A stretch of 6,359 nt of DNA from B8-G4 sp033720735 (GTDB lineage: Bacteria; Bacteroidota; Bacteroidia; Chitinophagales; Saprospiraceae): NCBI GenBank assembly GCA_033720735.1, contig JAWWBX010000257.1:1-6359 (forward strand). The letters are read 5' to 3'. This document shows, piece after piece, positions 1 through 5,156 of this stretch. The notes beneath the pieces are model-generated. The model was given only the letters and a program-made list of their open reading frames with translations. It was not told the origin of the DNA and searched no databases. Position 1 is the stretch's first letter; each line of letters starts with the position of its first letter. Made by a program: the position numbers and the translations under genes.

Positions 1-658
1 TGCCGCTGCCACCAAGAAGTACGTAGTTGCCCCAATGATTTGACGGACCTGTGTTGGACATTTCAGTGAATTCTCCGTATTGCGGGCCCGTGGATGCACC
101 TGCCAGCAGGTTGTACGACCCATAGCGCTTGCCAGCGCCGCCTCCGTGCAGCAGATTGTAGGTGCCATAGTGAATCGTATCATTGTCGGTGAATATTTGA
201 TTCCAGGTCCCCGTTTGTTCTCCTGTACCTGATCCGCCCAGGGTATTGAAAGAACCATAGTGCTTTCCCGTTCCGGATCCCCCCACGCTTGAGAATACTC
301 CATAGTGCGAGGCTGAACCGGCATTTGATATCGTATTATACGTGCCATACTGAGGGCCAATGCCAGTTCCTGTCAGTACGTGGTAGGCCCCATACCTACT
401 TCTGATCCCGTCAGCATCCAGATGCGCATAAAACCCATAATCAGACCCCCCGCTTGATCCTGTCAGATACTGATAATTGCCATAGTGATCGCCCGCACCG
501 GAGCTATTGAAAATACTGTGGATGCCATATTGATCAGAGTCGCCATTATCCGCTATTTCCTGATAAATACCTTTCTGGTCACCGGAACTGTTTCCCGGGA
601 GTATTTGGTGCATGCCGGTATGCTGACCTGTGCCGGCACCGGAAAGGTGCATGAAGAT
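1..658 (-). repeat. Tandem coding repeats, 45 bp / 15 residues, 14 full copies plus a partial one
   Basis: Residues 156-374 of the secreted protein divide without any gap into 15-residue units. Examples are NYQYLTGSSGGSDYG, AYHVLTGTGIGPQYG, TYNLLHGGGAGKRYG and SYNLLAGASTGPQYG. The pattern is x-[Y/F/H]-x-x-[L/I]-x-G-x-G-x-G-x-x-Y-G: the final Tyr-Gly, the aromatic at position 2 and the aliphatic at position 5 are best kept. Fourteen full copies end at residue 365 and a fifteenth is cut by the window edge. DNA identity between copies is low, so the array is old or under protein-level selection rather than freshly duplicated. Confidence 0.9.
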
Positions 659-1123
659 CCCCGCGGCAGTATCAGGCCCGTTGTAGGTATTGTCAATATT
701 GATGGAGCGCACGTCTTCTCCGGCAATATCCACGCGGAAATTGGCATGTTGACTCCCGACTCCGATATGCCCTTCGTGATAAATATGGTCGGTGATACTC
801 GCTGGCGGATCTGTGGTGCCTACCTGATACCAGTCCGCGTCTTTGTCCCCGATGCTGACCCAGGTGGCCAGATTGGCATCGAAATACAAAAATGTATTGA
901 TGTCGCCGTCAAACACGATCAGGCCGTTTGCCGGATTGACGATCGCCATGCGCTCTGCGCTTGTCATACGGGGCAGTAGTACCCCTTTGGCGCTGTGCTT
1001 TACATCCAGGATGGCGCTTGCATCCGGAGCTGATCCATCTTCATTGATACCTACGCCCTGAGCCGACAGGCACAATGAGCTTGAAACAATAAGAAGGAGA
1101 ACGAATAACTGATTTGCAAACAT
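1..1123 (-). CDS. Secreted fibre-like protein with 15-residue tandem repeats (C-terminus outside window)
   Basis: The frame is open from an ATG at 1123 to the left edge: 374 codons, no stop. Residues 1-21 form a hydrophobic export signal (LFVLLLIVSSSLCLSAQ), probably cut near Ala21-Gln22; its N-region carries no Lys or Arg, which is unusual. Residues 23-91 match a block common at the start of Bacteroidota secreted and tail-fibre-like proteins (GVGINEDGSAPDASAILDVK, then KGVLLPRMT, then NGLIVFD and WVSIGD). Residues 98-140 (WYQVGTTDPPASITDHIY, GHIGVG, FRVDIAG) are also typical of these proteins. From residue 156 on it is pure tandem repeat. Two further in-frame ATGs (1147 and 1153) could lengthen the N-terminus by 8 or 10 residues. 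The function is not recognised; a surface or extracellular fibre is an inference. The C-terminus, where a sorting or chaperone domain would lie, is missing. Confidence 0.85.
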   Translation of the reverse strand, partial: MFANQLFVLLLIVSSSLCLSAQGVGINEDGSAPDASAILDVKHSAKGVLLPRMTSAERMAIVNPANGLIVFDGDINTFLYFDANLATWVSIGDKDADWYQVGTTDPPASITDHIYHEGHIGVGSQHANFRVDIAGEDVRSINIDNTYNGPDTAAGIFMHLSGAGTGQHTGMHQILPGNSSGDQKGIYQEIADNGDSDQYGIHSIFNSSGAGDHYGNYQYLTGSSGGSDYGFYAHLDADGIRSRYGAYHVLTGTGIGPQYGTYNTISNAGSASHYGVFSSVGGSGTGKHYGSFNTLGGSGTGEQTGTWNQIFTDNDTIHYGTYNLLHGGGAGKRYGSYNLLAGASTGPQYGEFTEMSNTGPSNHWGNYVLLGGSG

Positions 1124-1185
1124 GGTCACATTGTTTTGTGAATACATGTGCATGTTCGCGATAACAGCGCATCCGTTTGTTCAAG

Positions 1186-1216
1186 GAAACCTAAAGAAGT
1201 GTAAAAAAGGGTCAAA
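1186..1216 (-). promoter_or_regulatory. Candidate Bacteroidota-type promoter for the secreted repeat protein
   Basis: On the minus strand TTTG (1213-1216) is followed after 19 bases by TAGGTTTC (1186-1193). The latter matches the -7 pattern TAnnTTTG at all but the last base. Transcription would start near 1180, leaving a leader of about 30-60 bases before the possible ATGs at 1153, 1147 and 1123. This rests on pattern matching only. Confidence 0.35.
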
Positions 1217-1242
1217 AAGACGGGAATGGCGGCAGGATCCCG
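1214..1242 (-). terminator. Weak terminator-like hairpin with T-tract
   Basis: Read on the minus strand, CGGGA (1238-1242) pairs with TCCCG (1221-1225) across a 12-base loop and is followed by TCTTTTT. The stem has only 5 pairs, so it is weak alone, but its T-tract and position downstream of the peroxiredoxin gene fit a backup terminator. The T-tract overlaps the candidate -33 element of the next gene. Confidence 0.35.
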
Positions 1243-1279
1243 CTGGAGGTCAGCCAGCTTTACGCCGGGACTCTAAAGA

Positions 1280-1330
1280 CGGGGGAGACTGGAGAGATCA
1301 CGCAGCATACTCTACAGGCAATCTCCCCCG
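1280..1330 (-). terminator. Long hairpin just after the peroxiredoxin stop codon
   Basis: CGGGGGAGA (1280-1288) is a perfect 9-base inverted match to TCTCCCCCG (1322-1330). Inside, CTG (1289-1291) can pair with CAG (1315-1317) and AGAG (1293-1296) with CTCT (1310-1313), giving a long, mostly closed hairpin. It begins 14 bases after the peroxiredoxin stop. On the minus strand it is followed by TCTTTAGAG, a poor T-tract, so it may act as a terminator or as a 3' end stabiliser of the cys operon mRNA. Confidence 0.45.
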
Positions 1331-1343
1331 ATCATCATTCACC

Positions 1344-1979
1344 CTACAAATTAGGCTGCGGGGTAATCCTCAGGTAAGGACGTACCCGCTCATGACCCTT
1401 CGGGAACTTGCCCGGCACCTCTTCGTCGGGAACCGACGGTAAGATGACCACGTCCGCCCCGTTTTCCCAGTCTGCCGGGGTGGCTACACTGTGATAGGCC
1501 GTGAGCTGCAGTGAATCCAGCACGCGCAGGATCTCCGCAAAATTCCGTCCTGTGGAGGGCGGATAGGTCAGGGTCAGCTTTACTTTCTTGTCAGGGCCAA
1601 TGATGAATACGGATCGCACTGTGCCTTTTTCCTCCACACCAGGGTGCAGCATGTCGTACATCTCGGCAATCTTCCGGTCTTCGTCAGCAATGATCGGATA
1701 GTTCATGCGTGTGTTCTGGGTGTCCTCAATGTCATCGATCCAGCTTACGTGCGAGTCGAGCGGATCCACGCTGAGTGCGATCACCTTGCAGTTGCGCCGG
1801 GCAAACTGGTCCTTGAGCTGAGCCACACGGCCAAGCTCAGTGGTACAGACGGGTGTGAAGTCGGCAGGGTGGGAGAAAAGCACACCCCAGCCATCGCCGA
1901 GGTATTCGTAGAAATCGATGTCGCCCTGGGTGGTTTTGGCGATAAAGTTGGGTGCAGTTTCACCTAGTCGGATTGGCAT
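1344..1979 (-). CDS. 1-Cys peroxiredoxin (Prx6 subfamily)
   Basis: A 211-residue thiol peroxidase of the AhpC/TSA superfamily, expected to reduce H2O2 and organic peroxides in the cytosol. The peroxidatic site is FTPVCTTE, with Cys45 and Thr42; the matching catalytic Arg is Arg122 (VRSVFIIGP). The long C-terminal part (LRVLDSLQLT, VATPADWENG, then FPKG and PYLRITPQPNL) is the dimerisation domain of the Prx6 group, and the length fits that family. The only other cysteine is Cys64, in a non-resolving position, so it should work by a one-cysteine mechanism with an external thiol. It lies 118 bases after moeZ on the same strand, with its own candidate promoter, so it may be transcribed both alone and as the last gene of the cysteine operon. 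The context suggests oxidative defence linked to thiol supply, which is an inference. Confidence 0.95.
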   Translation of the reverse strand: MPIRLGETAPNFIAKTTQGDIDFYEYLGDGWGVLFSHPADFTPVCTTELGRVAQLKDQFARRNCKVIALSVDPLDSHVSWIDDIEDTQNTRMNYPIIADEDRKIAEMYDMLHPGVEEKGTVRSVFIIGPDKKVKLTLTYPPSTGRNFAEILRVLDSLQLTAYHSVATPADWENGADVVILPSVPDEEVPGKFPKGHERVRPYLRITPQPNL

Positions 1980-2060
1980 AACAGTTTGATTTTTTGGTTA
2001 ATGATAGAAGTGTCATGTAAACGCGTGTTTGTGACGATCGGACATATGCAGAATTCCCCG

Positions 2061-2092
2061 CAAAGTTGGGCACTTTCGCAATTCCGGTCAAG
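2061..2092 (-). promoter_or_regulatory. Candidate internal promoter for the peroxiredoxin gene
   Basis: On the minus strand CTTG (2089-2092) is followed after 20 bases by CAACTTTG (2061-2068). The second box differs from TAnnTTTG only at its first base. It lies directly after the moeZ stop codon and would give a leader of about 75 bases. No terminator is visible between moeZ and this gene, so read-through from the cys operon is also possible. Confidence 0.3.
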
Positions 2093-2097
2093 CAACG

Positions 2098-3264
2098 CTA
2101 GTACGTGGGCAGCGATGTATCGACCTCCCGCGCCCAGGCCAGGATCCCGCCGTCGAGGTTGTACAGGTTTTGATAGCCGTACTTGCTCTGCAGCACCTTG
2201 ATCACATCGGCGCTTCGCTTGCCGCTGCGGCAATGCACGATCACGTCGACATCTGACGGGATCTGGTCCAGGTGCTCCTCCACGCTGTTCTGAGGGATCA
2301 GACGCCCCTGCAGATTGACGATCTCGTATTCATAAGGCTCCCGCACGTCGATCAACACACTGCCATCCGCCGCATCACGCCGGCGCTTTAGTTCATGGAC
2401 GTCAATCGCCCGTATGTCACTGGTCTGTTCACCGTTCTGGGCCGGGATCCCGCAAAACTCCTCATAATCGATGAGTTCAGTAAGTGTCGGGTTGTCCCCG
2501 CTGATCGGATTGGCTGGGTCCGGTGCGACTTTCAGGATACGGGTCTCAAAGGTCGCAGCGTCAAACAGGAACAAGCGCCCGGCGAGCGGGTCGCCCACCC
2601 CGGTGATCACCTTGATCACCTCATTGGCCTGCAAACTGCCGAGGATACCCGGCAAGACGCCCAGGACACCGCCCTCGGCACAACTCGGCACCAGGCCGGG
2701 TGGAGGCGGGGAGGGGAACAGATCGCGGTAGTTTGGCCCCCTCGTTCCGTCTGGATAGGCATAATTGAAGACGCTCGCCTGACCTTCAAACCTGAAGATC
2801 GACGCATACACGTTGGTCTTCCCGAGCAGGACACATGCGTCATTGACGAGGTAGCGCGTCGGGAAATTGTCGGTGCCGTCGGCAACAACATCGTACTCCC
2901 GGATGATGTCCAGTGCATTTTCGGACGTCAGGGCGACATTGTATGCCTTGAACGTGATATGCGGATTGAGCTTCTCCAGGCGTTGCTTTGCCACCTCCAC
3001 CTTGGGCTTACCCACGTCGTCGACGGTGAACAGCACCTGTCGCTGCAGATTGCTTTCGTCCACCACATCGAAATCAACGATCCCGATCGTACCCACCCCT
3101 GCGGCTGTCAGGTATTGCAGCAAGGGTGCTCCCAGCCCCCCGGTGCCAACCACCAGTACTTTGGCTGCCTTGAGCTTGCGCTGCCCGGCAATATTGAACT
3201 CGGGAATGATCAGGTGGCGGCTGTACCGCTCGAGCTCCTGTTTTGAGAATTGTACTTCCGACAT
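2098..3264 (-). CDS. moeZ: MoeZ-type E1-like adenylyltransferase with C-terminal rhodanese domain
   Basis: A 388-residue two-domain enzyme. Residues about 8-250 are a ThiF/MoeB-type E1 domain. It has the nucleotide loop GTGGLG (40-45), acidic residues Asp64 and Asp66, the Asn72/Arg75 pair in SNLQRQ, Lys88, and DGTDNF with Asp132. Cys195 sits in PPPPGLVPSCAEGG, as in mycobacterial MoeZ. The zinc-binding CxxC pairs of E. coli MoeB are absent, which is normal for MoeZ. Residues about 284-386 are a rhodanese domain with active-site loop CRSGKRS, where Cys345 would carry persulfide. The family adenylates the C-terminal Gly-Gly of a ubiquitin-like carrier and converts it to a thiocarboxylate. Its start lies 4 bases after the cysO stop, so CysO is the obvious partner. 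It might also serve MoaD or other carriers encoded elsewhere. Confidence 0.95.
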   Translation of the reverse strand: MSEVQFSKQELERYSRHLIIPEFNIAGQRKLKAAKVLVVGTGGLGAPLLQYLTAAGVGTIGIVDFDVVDESNLQRQVLFTVDDVGKPKVEVAKQRLEKLNPHITFKAYNVALTSENALDIIREYDVVADGTDNFPTRYLVNDACVLLGKTNVYASIFRFEGQASVFNYAYPDGTRGPNYRDLFPSPPPPGLVPSCAEGGVLGVLPGILGSLQANEVIKVITGVGDPLAGRLFLFDAATFETRILKVAPDPANPISGDNPTLTELIDYEEFCGIPAQNGEQTSDIRAIDVHELKRRRDAADGSVLIDVREPYEYEIVNLQGRLIPQNSVEEHLDQIPSDVDVIVHCRSGKRSADVIKVLQSKYGYQNLYNLDGGILAWAREVDTSLPTY

Positions 3265-3268
3265 TTTT

Positions 3269-3550
3269 TTATCCCTTGCTGCCTCCTGCGATCGCCGGGA
3301 TGATACTCACGGCATCACCCGGTTTGAGTTGGGTCGACGCACCTGAGAGCTGGTTGATATCCTCTTCTCCCACGTAGATACGGACAAAGCGGCGGATCTG
3401 CTGATCGGTGTCGAGCAGATGCTTGCCCAGCTCCGGGTACTGGCCGATCAGGGCACCGATGGCCCCCGACACACTGTCAGCATCCACGGTCACTTTGGCC
3501 GCGTTGTGCGTGAATTTGCGCAATGGCGTTGGAATGTGAATCGTGATCAT
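3269..3550 (-). CDS. cysO: CysO-type ubiquitin-like sulfur carrier with a C-terminal Ser-Lys-Gly extension
   Basis: A 93-residue MoaD/ThiS-fold protein. The N-terminus (MITIHIPTPLRKFT), the middle (RRFVRIYVGEEDI) and the end (LKPGDAVSIIPAIAGG) closely resemble mycobacterial CysO, which carries sulfur as a C-terminal thiocarboxylate for cysteine synthesis. In mycobacterial CysO the protein ends at Gly-Gly. Here Gly89-Gly90 are followed by Ser91-Lys92-Gly93 and then TAA. An extension like this would block adenylation by MoeZ until removed, and the JAMM protease encoded just upstream is the likely processor. The ATG overlaps the mec stop (ATGA, 3547-3550), so the two are probably translationally coupled. 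MoaD for molybdopterin synthesis is the main alternative; the cysM and mec neighbours make CysO far more likely. Confidence 0.93.
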   Translation of the reverse strand: MITIHIPTPLRKFTHNAAKVTVDADSVSGAIGALIGQYPELGKHLLDTDQQIRRFVRIYVGEEDINQLSGASTQLKPGDAVSIIPAIAGGSKG

Positions 3551-3984
3551 AGCGAAATGGTTTCTTCTTTGTGATGAACGAATTGCTCTTCTGTAAATGC
3601 TTCGTGTTGTAACTGGTAGCTACGGATCGCTGACATGCTGCCGTTTTCAATACTGGCGATGACATACGAAAAGAACGGTTGCGCACTGGCCAGATCGTGC
3701 TCCGACGGGACAGCCGGATGATCGGGATGTGAATGGAACACACCCAACAGGACCCGGCCCGCGGCATCAGCCTGCTGCTCGGCGCGCAAATAGTCCAGCG
3801 GATCGATGACGAAGCGCCGTCTCAGGTTTTCCGTGCTGCGGTTAGCCACCGGGATGATCTGCTCGACGATGCGTGTTGCACCTTCAAGGCGCCCGGTCAG
3901 GAATCCACATGCCTCATGCGGGTAGGCTTCCTCGAGCCACGCGCTCATTGCTTTAACCAGGTGTTGCGGCATGATGATCTTCAT
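3547..3984 (-). CDS. mec: Mec-type JAMM metalloprotease releasing cysteine from CysO
   Basis: A 145-residue zinc-dependent JAB1/MPN/JAMM peptidase. The catalytic Glu24 lies in HEACGFLTG. The zinc motif is H84-S-H86-P, then Ser94 and Asp97 (PSEHD), giving HxH-x7-S-x2-D. Family members hydrolyse the isopeptide-like bond at the C-terminus of ubiquitin-fold proteins; mycobacterial Mec removes Cys from the CysO-Cys adduct. Since this CysO ends in GG-SKG, the same enzyme may also trim the precursor, as QbsD does for the extended carrier QbsE in Pseudomonas. The start ATG overlaps the cysM stop (ATGA, 3981-3984) and the stop overlaps the cysO start in the same way. That strict linkage supports one pathway. 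All motif residues are intact. Confidence 0.93.
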   Translation of the reverse strand: MKIIMPQHLVKAMSAWLEEAYPHEACGFLTGRLEGATRIVEQIIPVANRSTENLRRRFVIDPLDYLRAEQQADAAGRVLLGVFHSHPDHPAVPSEHDLASAQPFFSYVIASIENGSMSAIRSYQLQHEAFTEEQFVHHKEETISL

Positions 3985-4913
3985 GATCCGAAGAGTTCTT
4001 TTTCAATTTCGGCATAGCGCTCAATCGAGTCGGGCAGGACCGTTACGACGATCCCGGAGTCGAGCTGCCCGGCGATGCGTTGCGCACCAACGAGATTGGC
4101 GGCCGATGACGGTGAAATGCGGATCCCCTCGCGGTCGGCAAAGGTGCTGATCATCGCCATGGCATCCTCCGAACTGACTTCGAGCATTTCGTCAACCAGA
4201 TCGGGCGTATAGATCGATGGCACATCAGCCGTCTCCAGGTGTTTCCAACCCTCCATGATATGCAATGGGCCGTCGGGCTGCAGCGCGATGGTTCTCACAT
4301 TGTGGCGCTTGAGGCGACTGGCCGAACCTGAAAAGGTGCCCGTCGTACCCAGGCCTGCCACAAAATGGGTCAACTCTCCCGAGGTCTGTTCCAGGACCTC
4401 GAGTGCCGTGCCATGGTAGTGCGCCTCAATATTGGCCGGGTTGCTGTACTGATCGGCATAATAGTATCTGTCGGGATGCGCTGCGGCCAGCCTGCGGGCT
4501 TCTGCCTGCGCGCCCTCGGTACCTTCAAAGGGCGATGTCAACACGATTTCCGCGTCGAGACGCTCCAGCATGCTGATGCGTTGTGCGGACGCATTCGACG
4601 GCAAGCAGATCGTGCATCCGATCCCCAGTTGTTTGAGGATGGTCGCATAGGCGATCGCCGTGTTGCCACTCGACGCATCCAGCAGGCGGCGCTCCCGGTG
4701 CAGCCAGCCCTGAATGACTGCACGACGAATGATATGGTAAGCGGCGCGGGCCTTGACACTCCCGCTCAGTTGCATCCACTCGGCCTTGGCCATCACCTGC
4801 ACGTCATCATTGCTCAGGAAGTCGATCCGGAGCAGAGGGGTGTTGCCGATCTCGCGGGCAATCTGCCCGACTTCGGTCAGCAGCGGTTTATCGATCAATT
4901 GTGCTTGTAACAT
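3981..4913 (-). CDS. cysM: CysM-type PLP-dependent cysteine synthase using CysO thiocarboxylate
   Basis: A 310-residue fold-type II PLP enzyme of the cysteine synthase/cystathionine beta-synthase family. GNTPLLRI (23-30) opens the domain. Lys54 in SGSVKARAAYH should bind PLP, SSGNT (81-85) should hold the substrate carboxylate, and GLGTTGT (187-193) is the phosphate cup. HFVAGLGTTGT and the QYSNPANIEAHYHGT stretch closely resemble mycobacterial CysM, which takes O-phosphoserine and CysO thiocarboxylate instead of free sulfide. The acceptor here could be O-phosphoserine or O-acetylserine; I could not place the phosphate-recognising arginine with confidence. It is the first structural gene of the operon. 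Its ATG lies 17 bases after the T-tract of a terminator, with no clear Shine-Dalgarno sequence. Its regulation is probably by the cysteine attenuator upstream. Confidence 0.92.
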   Translation of the reverse strand: MLQAQLIDKPLLTEVGQIAREIGNTPLLRIDFLSNDDVQVMAKAEWMQLSGSVKARAAYHIIRRAVIQGWLHRERRLLDASSGNTAIAYATILKQLGIGCTICLPSNASAQRISMLERLDAEIVLTSPFEGTEGAQAEARRLAAAHPDRYYYADQYSNPANIEAHYHGTALEVLEQTSGELTHFVAGLGTTGTFSGSASRLKRHNVRTIALQPDGPLHIMEGWKHLETADVPSIYTPDLVDEMLEVSSEDAMAMISTFADREGIRISPSSAANLVGAQRIAGQLDSGIVVTVLPDSIERYAEIEKELFGS

Positions 4914-4930
4914 CTTCAGTTCGTTGCATG

Positions 4931-4961
4931 AAAAAAGCCCTTCAGGTGAACCGAAGGGCTT
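4931..4961 (-). terminator. Intrinsic terminator in the cysM leader (attenuator 3:4 hairpin)
   Basis: On the minus strand AAGCCCTTC (4953-4961) pairs perfectly over 9 bases with GAAGGGCTT (4935-4943). The 9-base loop may close further through GG/CC around a four-base TTCA loop. The hairpin runs straight into TTTTTT (4931-4936). This is a textbook Rho-independent terminator, yet it stands between a promoter and the first gene rather than at a gene end, only 17 bases before the cysM ATG. There is no T-tract on the plus strand, so it acts toward cysM. Confidence 0.9.
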
Positions 4962-4993
4962 CGTATCTATTCAAACATACGCCTCCAGTTCAC
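4946..4993 (-). promoter_or_regulatory. Antiterminator pairing (attenuator 2:3) for the cys operon
   Basis: On the minus strand GTGAACTGGAGG (4982-4993), which includes the leader stop codon TGA, can pair over all 12 bases with CCTTCGGTTCAC (4946-4957): ten Watson-Crick and two G-U pairs. The second segment contains CCTTC, half of the terminator's 5' arm, so the two structures exclude each other. A competing 1:2-type pairing joins ACATACcGCC (5031-5040) with GGCGTATGT (4975-4983), nine pairs with one bulged base, and overlaps the 2-segment. A further small hairpin CGCTCAG-CGAA-CTGAGTG (4991-5008) overlaps its other end. A ribosome stalled on the Cys codons would cover segment 1 and free segment 2; a ribosome at the stop codon would cover segment 2 and allow termination. 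Confidence 0.8.
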
Positions 4994-5055
4994 TCAGTTC
5001 GCTGAGCGCAGCAGCAACAGGCGCAACAGTGGCGGTATGTCATTTCTTGTTTCAT
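4990..5055 (-). CDS. Polycysteine leader peptide of the cys operon (attenuator)
   Basis: A 21-codon reading frame from ATG (5053-5055) to TGA (4990-4992). It begins MKQEMTYR, continues HCCACCCCA and ends QRTE. Six of seven consecutive codons (10-16) are Cys (TGT, TGC, GCC, TGT, TGC, TGC, TGC), a composition essentially never seen by chance. Its position between a promoter and a terminator, in front of cysteine biosynthesis genes, marks it as a regulatory peptide whose translation senses cysteinyl-tRNA. Met5 (ATG at 5043) is an alternative start giving 17 residues. No strong Shine-Dalgarno is seen; only AAAGAG precedes the ATG. A promoter box lies 6 bases upstream, so translation may begin at or very near the transcript's 5' end. 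Analogous polycysteine leaderless short reading frames are known in mycobacteria. A metal-binding small protein is a much less likely alternative. Confidence 0.88.
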   Translation of the reverse strand: MKQEMTYRHCCACCCCAQRTE

Positions 5056-5061
5056 CTCTTT

Positions 5062-5094
5062 CAAATATATCGTCCGGTTTCCATTAAAATCAAC
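5062..5094 (-). promoter_or_regulatory. Promoter of the cys operon leader (Bacteroidota type)
   Basis: On the minus strand TATATTTG (5062-5069) is an exact match to the Bacteroidota -7 pattern TAnnTTTG. GTTG (5091-5094) stands 21 bases upstream as a -33 element. The box ends 6 bases before the leader ATG, so transcription would start at or just before that ATG, giving a leaderless or nearly leaderless message. The start point itself is inferred. Confidence 0.6.
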
Positions 5095-5099
5095 CGGAC
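5072..5099. promoter_or_regulatory. Inverted repeat GTCCGGTT-N12-AACCGGAC, candidate operator
   Basis: GTCCGGTT (5072-5079) is a perfect 8-base inverted copy of AACCGGAC (5092-5099), with half-site centres 20 bases apart, about two helical turns. It covers the -33 element and spacer of the leader promoter, where a bound dimer would block or assist RNA polymerase. It also lies about 60 bases upstream of the divergent purC. No T-tract follows on either strand, so a terminator role is unlikely. The binding protein is unknown. Confidence 0.55.
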
Positions 5100-5156
5100 A
5101 TGCAATCTTAACAGTTATTTGTTGATATTGTTCCCCCTACAAACGACGTACCATTC

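Noticed and set aside
1..658. Possible CRISPR-like or noncoding tandem array
   Set aside because: The 45-base period keeps the reading frame and the amino-acid pattern while DNA copies diverge, and there are no identical repeats with unique spacers.
485..979. 164-codon open frame on the plus strand
   Set aside because: It is antisense to the secreted repeat protein, whose signal peptide and exact 15-residue repeats show that the minus strand is the coding one.
1964..2233. 89-codon open frame between moeZ and the peroxiredoxin gene
   Set aside because: Half of it is the moeZ 3' end in another frame, and it overlaps the peroxiredoxin start; the composition is unlike its neighbours and no motif is seen.
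2395..3246. 283-codon open frame on the plus strand
   Set aside because: It lies antisense to moeZ, whose ThiF and rhodanese motifs are unmistakable; the plus-strand product shows no recognisable domain.
4931..5055. Riboswitch (SAM or T-box type) upstream of cysM
   Set aside because: The leader is short and nearly all of it is accounted for by the peptide and the attenuator pairings; no T-box or SAM-riboswitch core motifs were recognised.
5072..5099. Terminator between the divergent genes
   Set aside because: No T-tract follows the inverted repeat on either strand and no gene ends here; it overlaps promoter elements instead.
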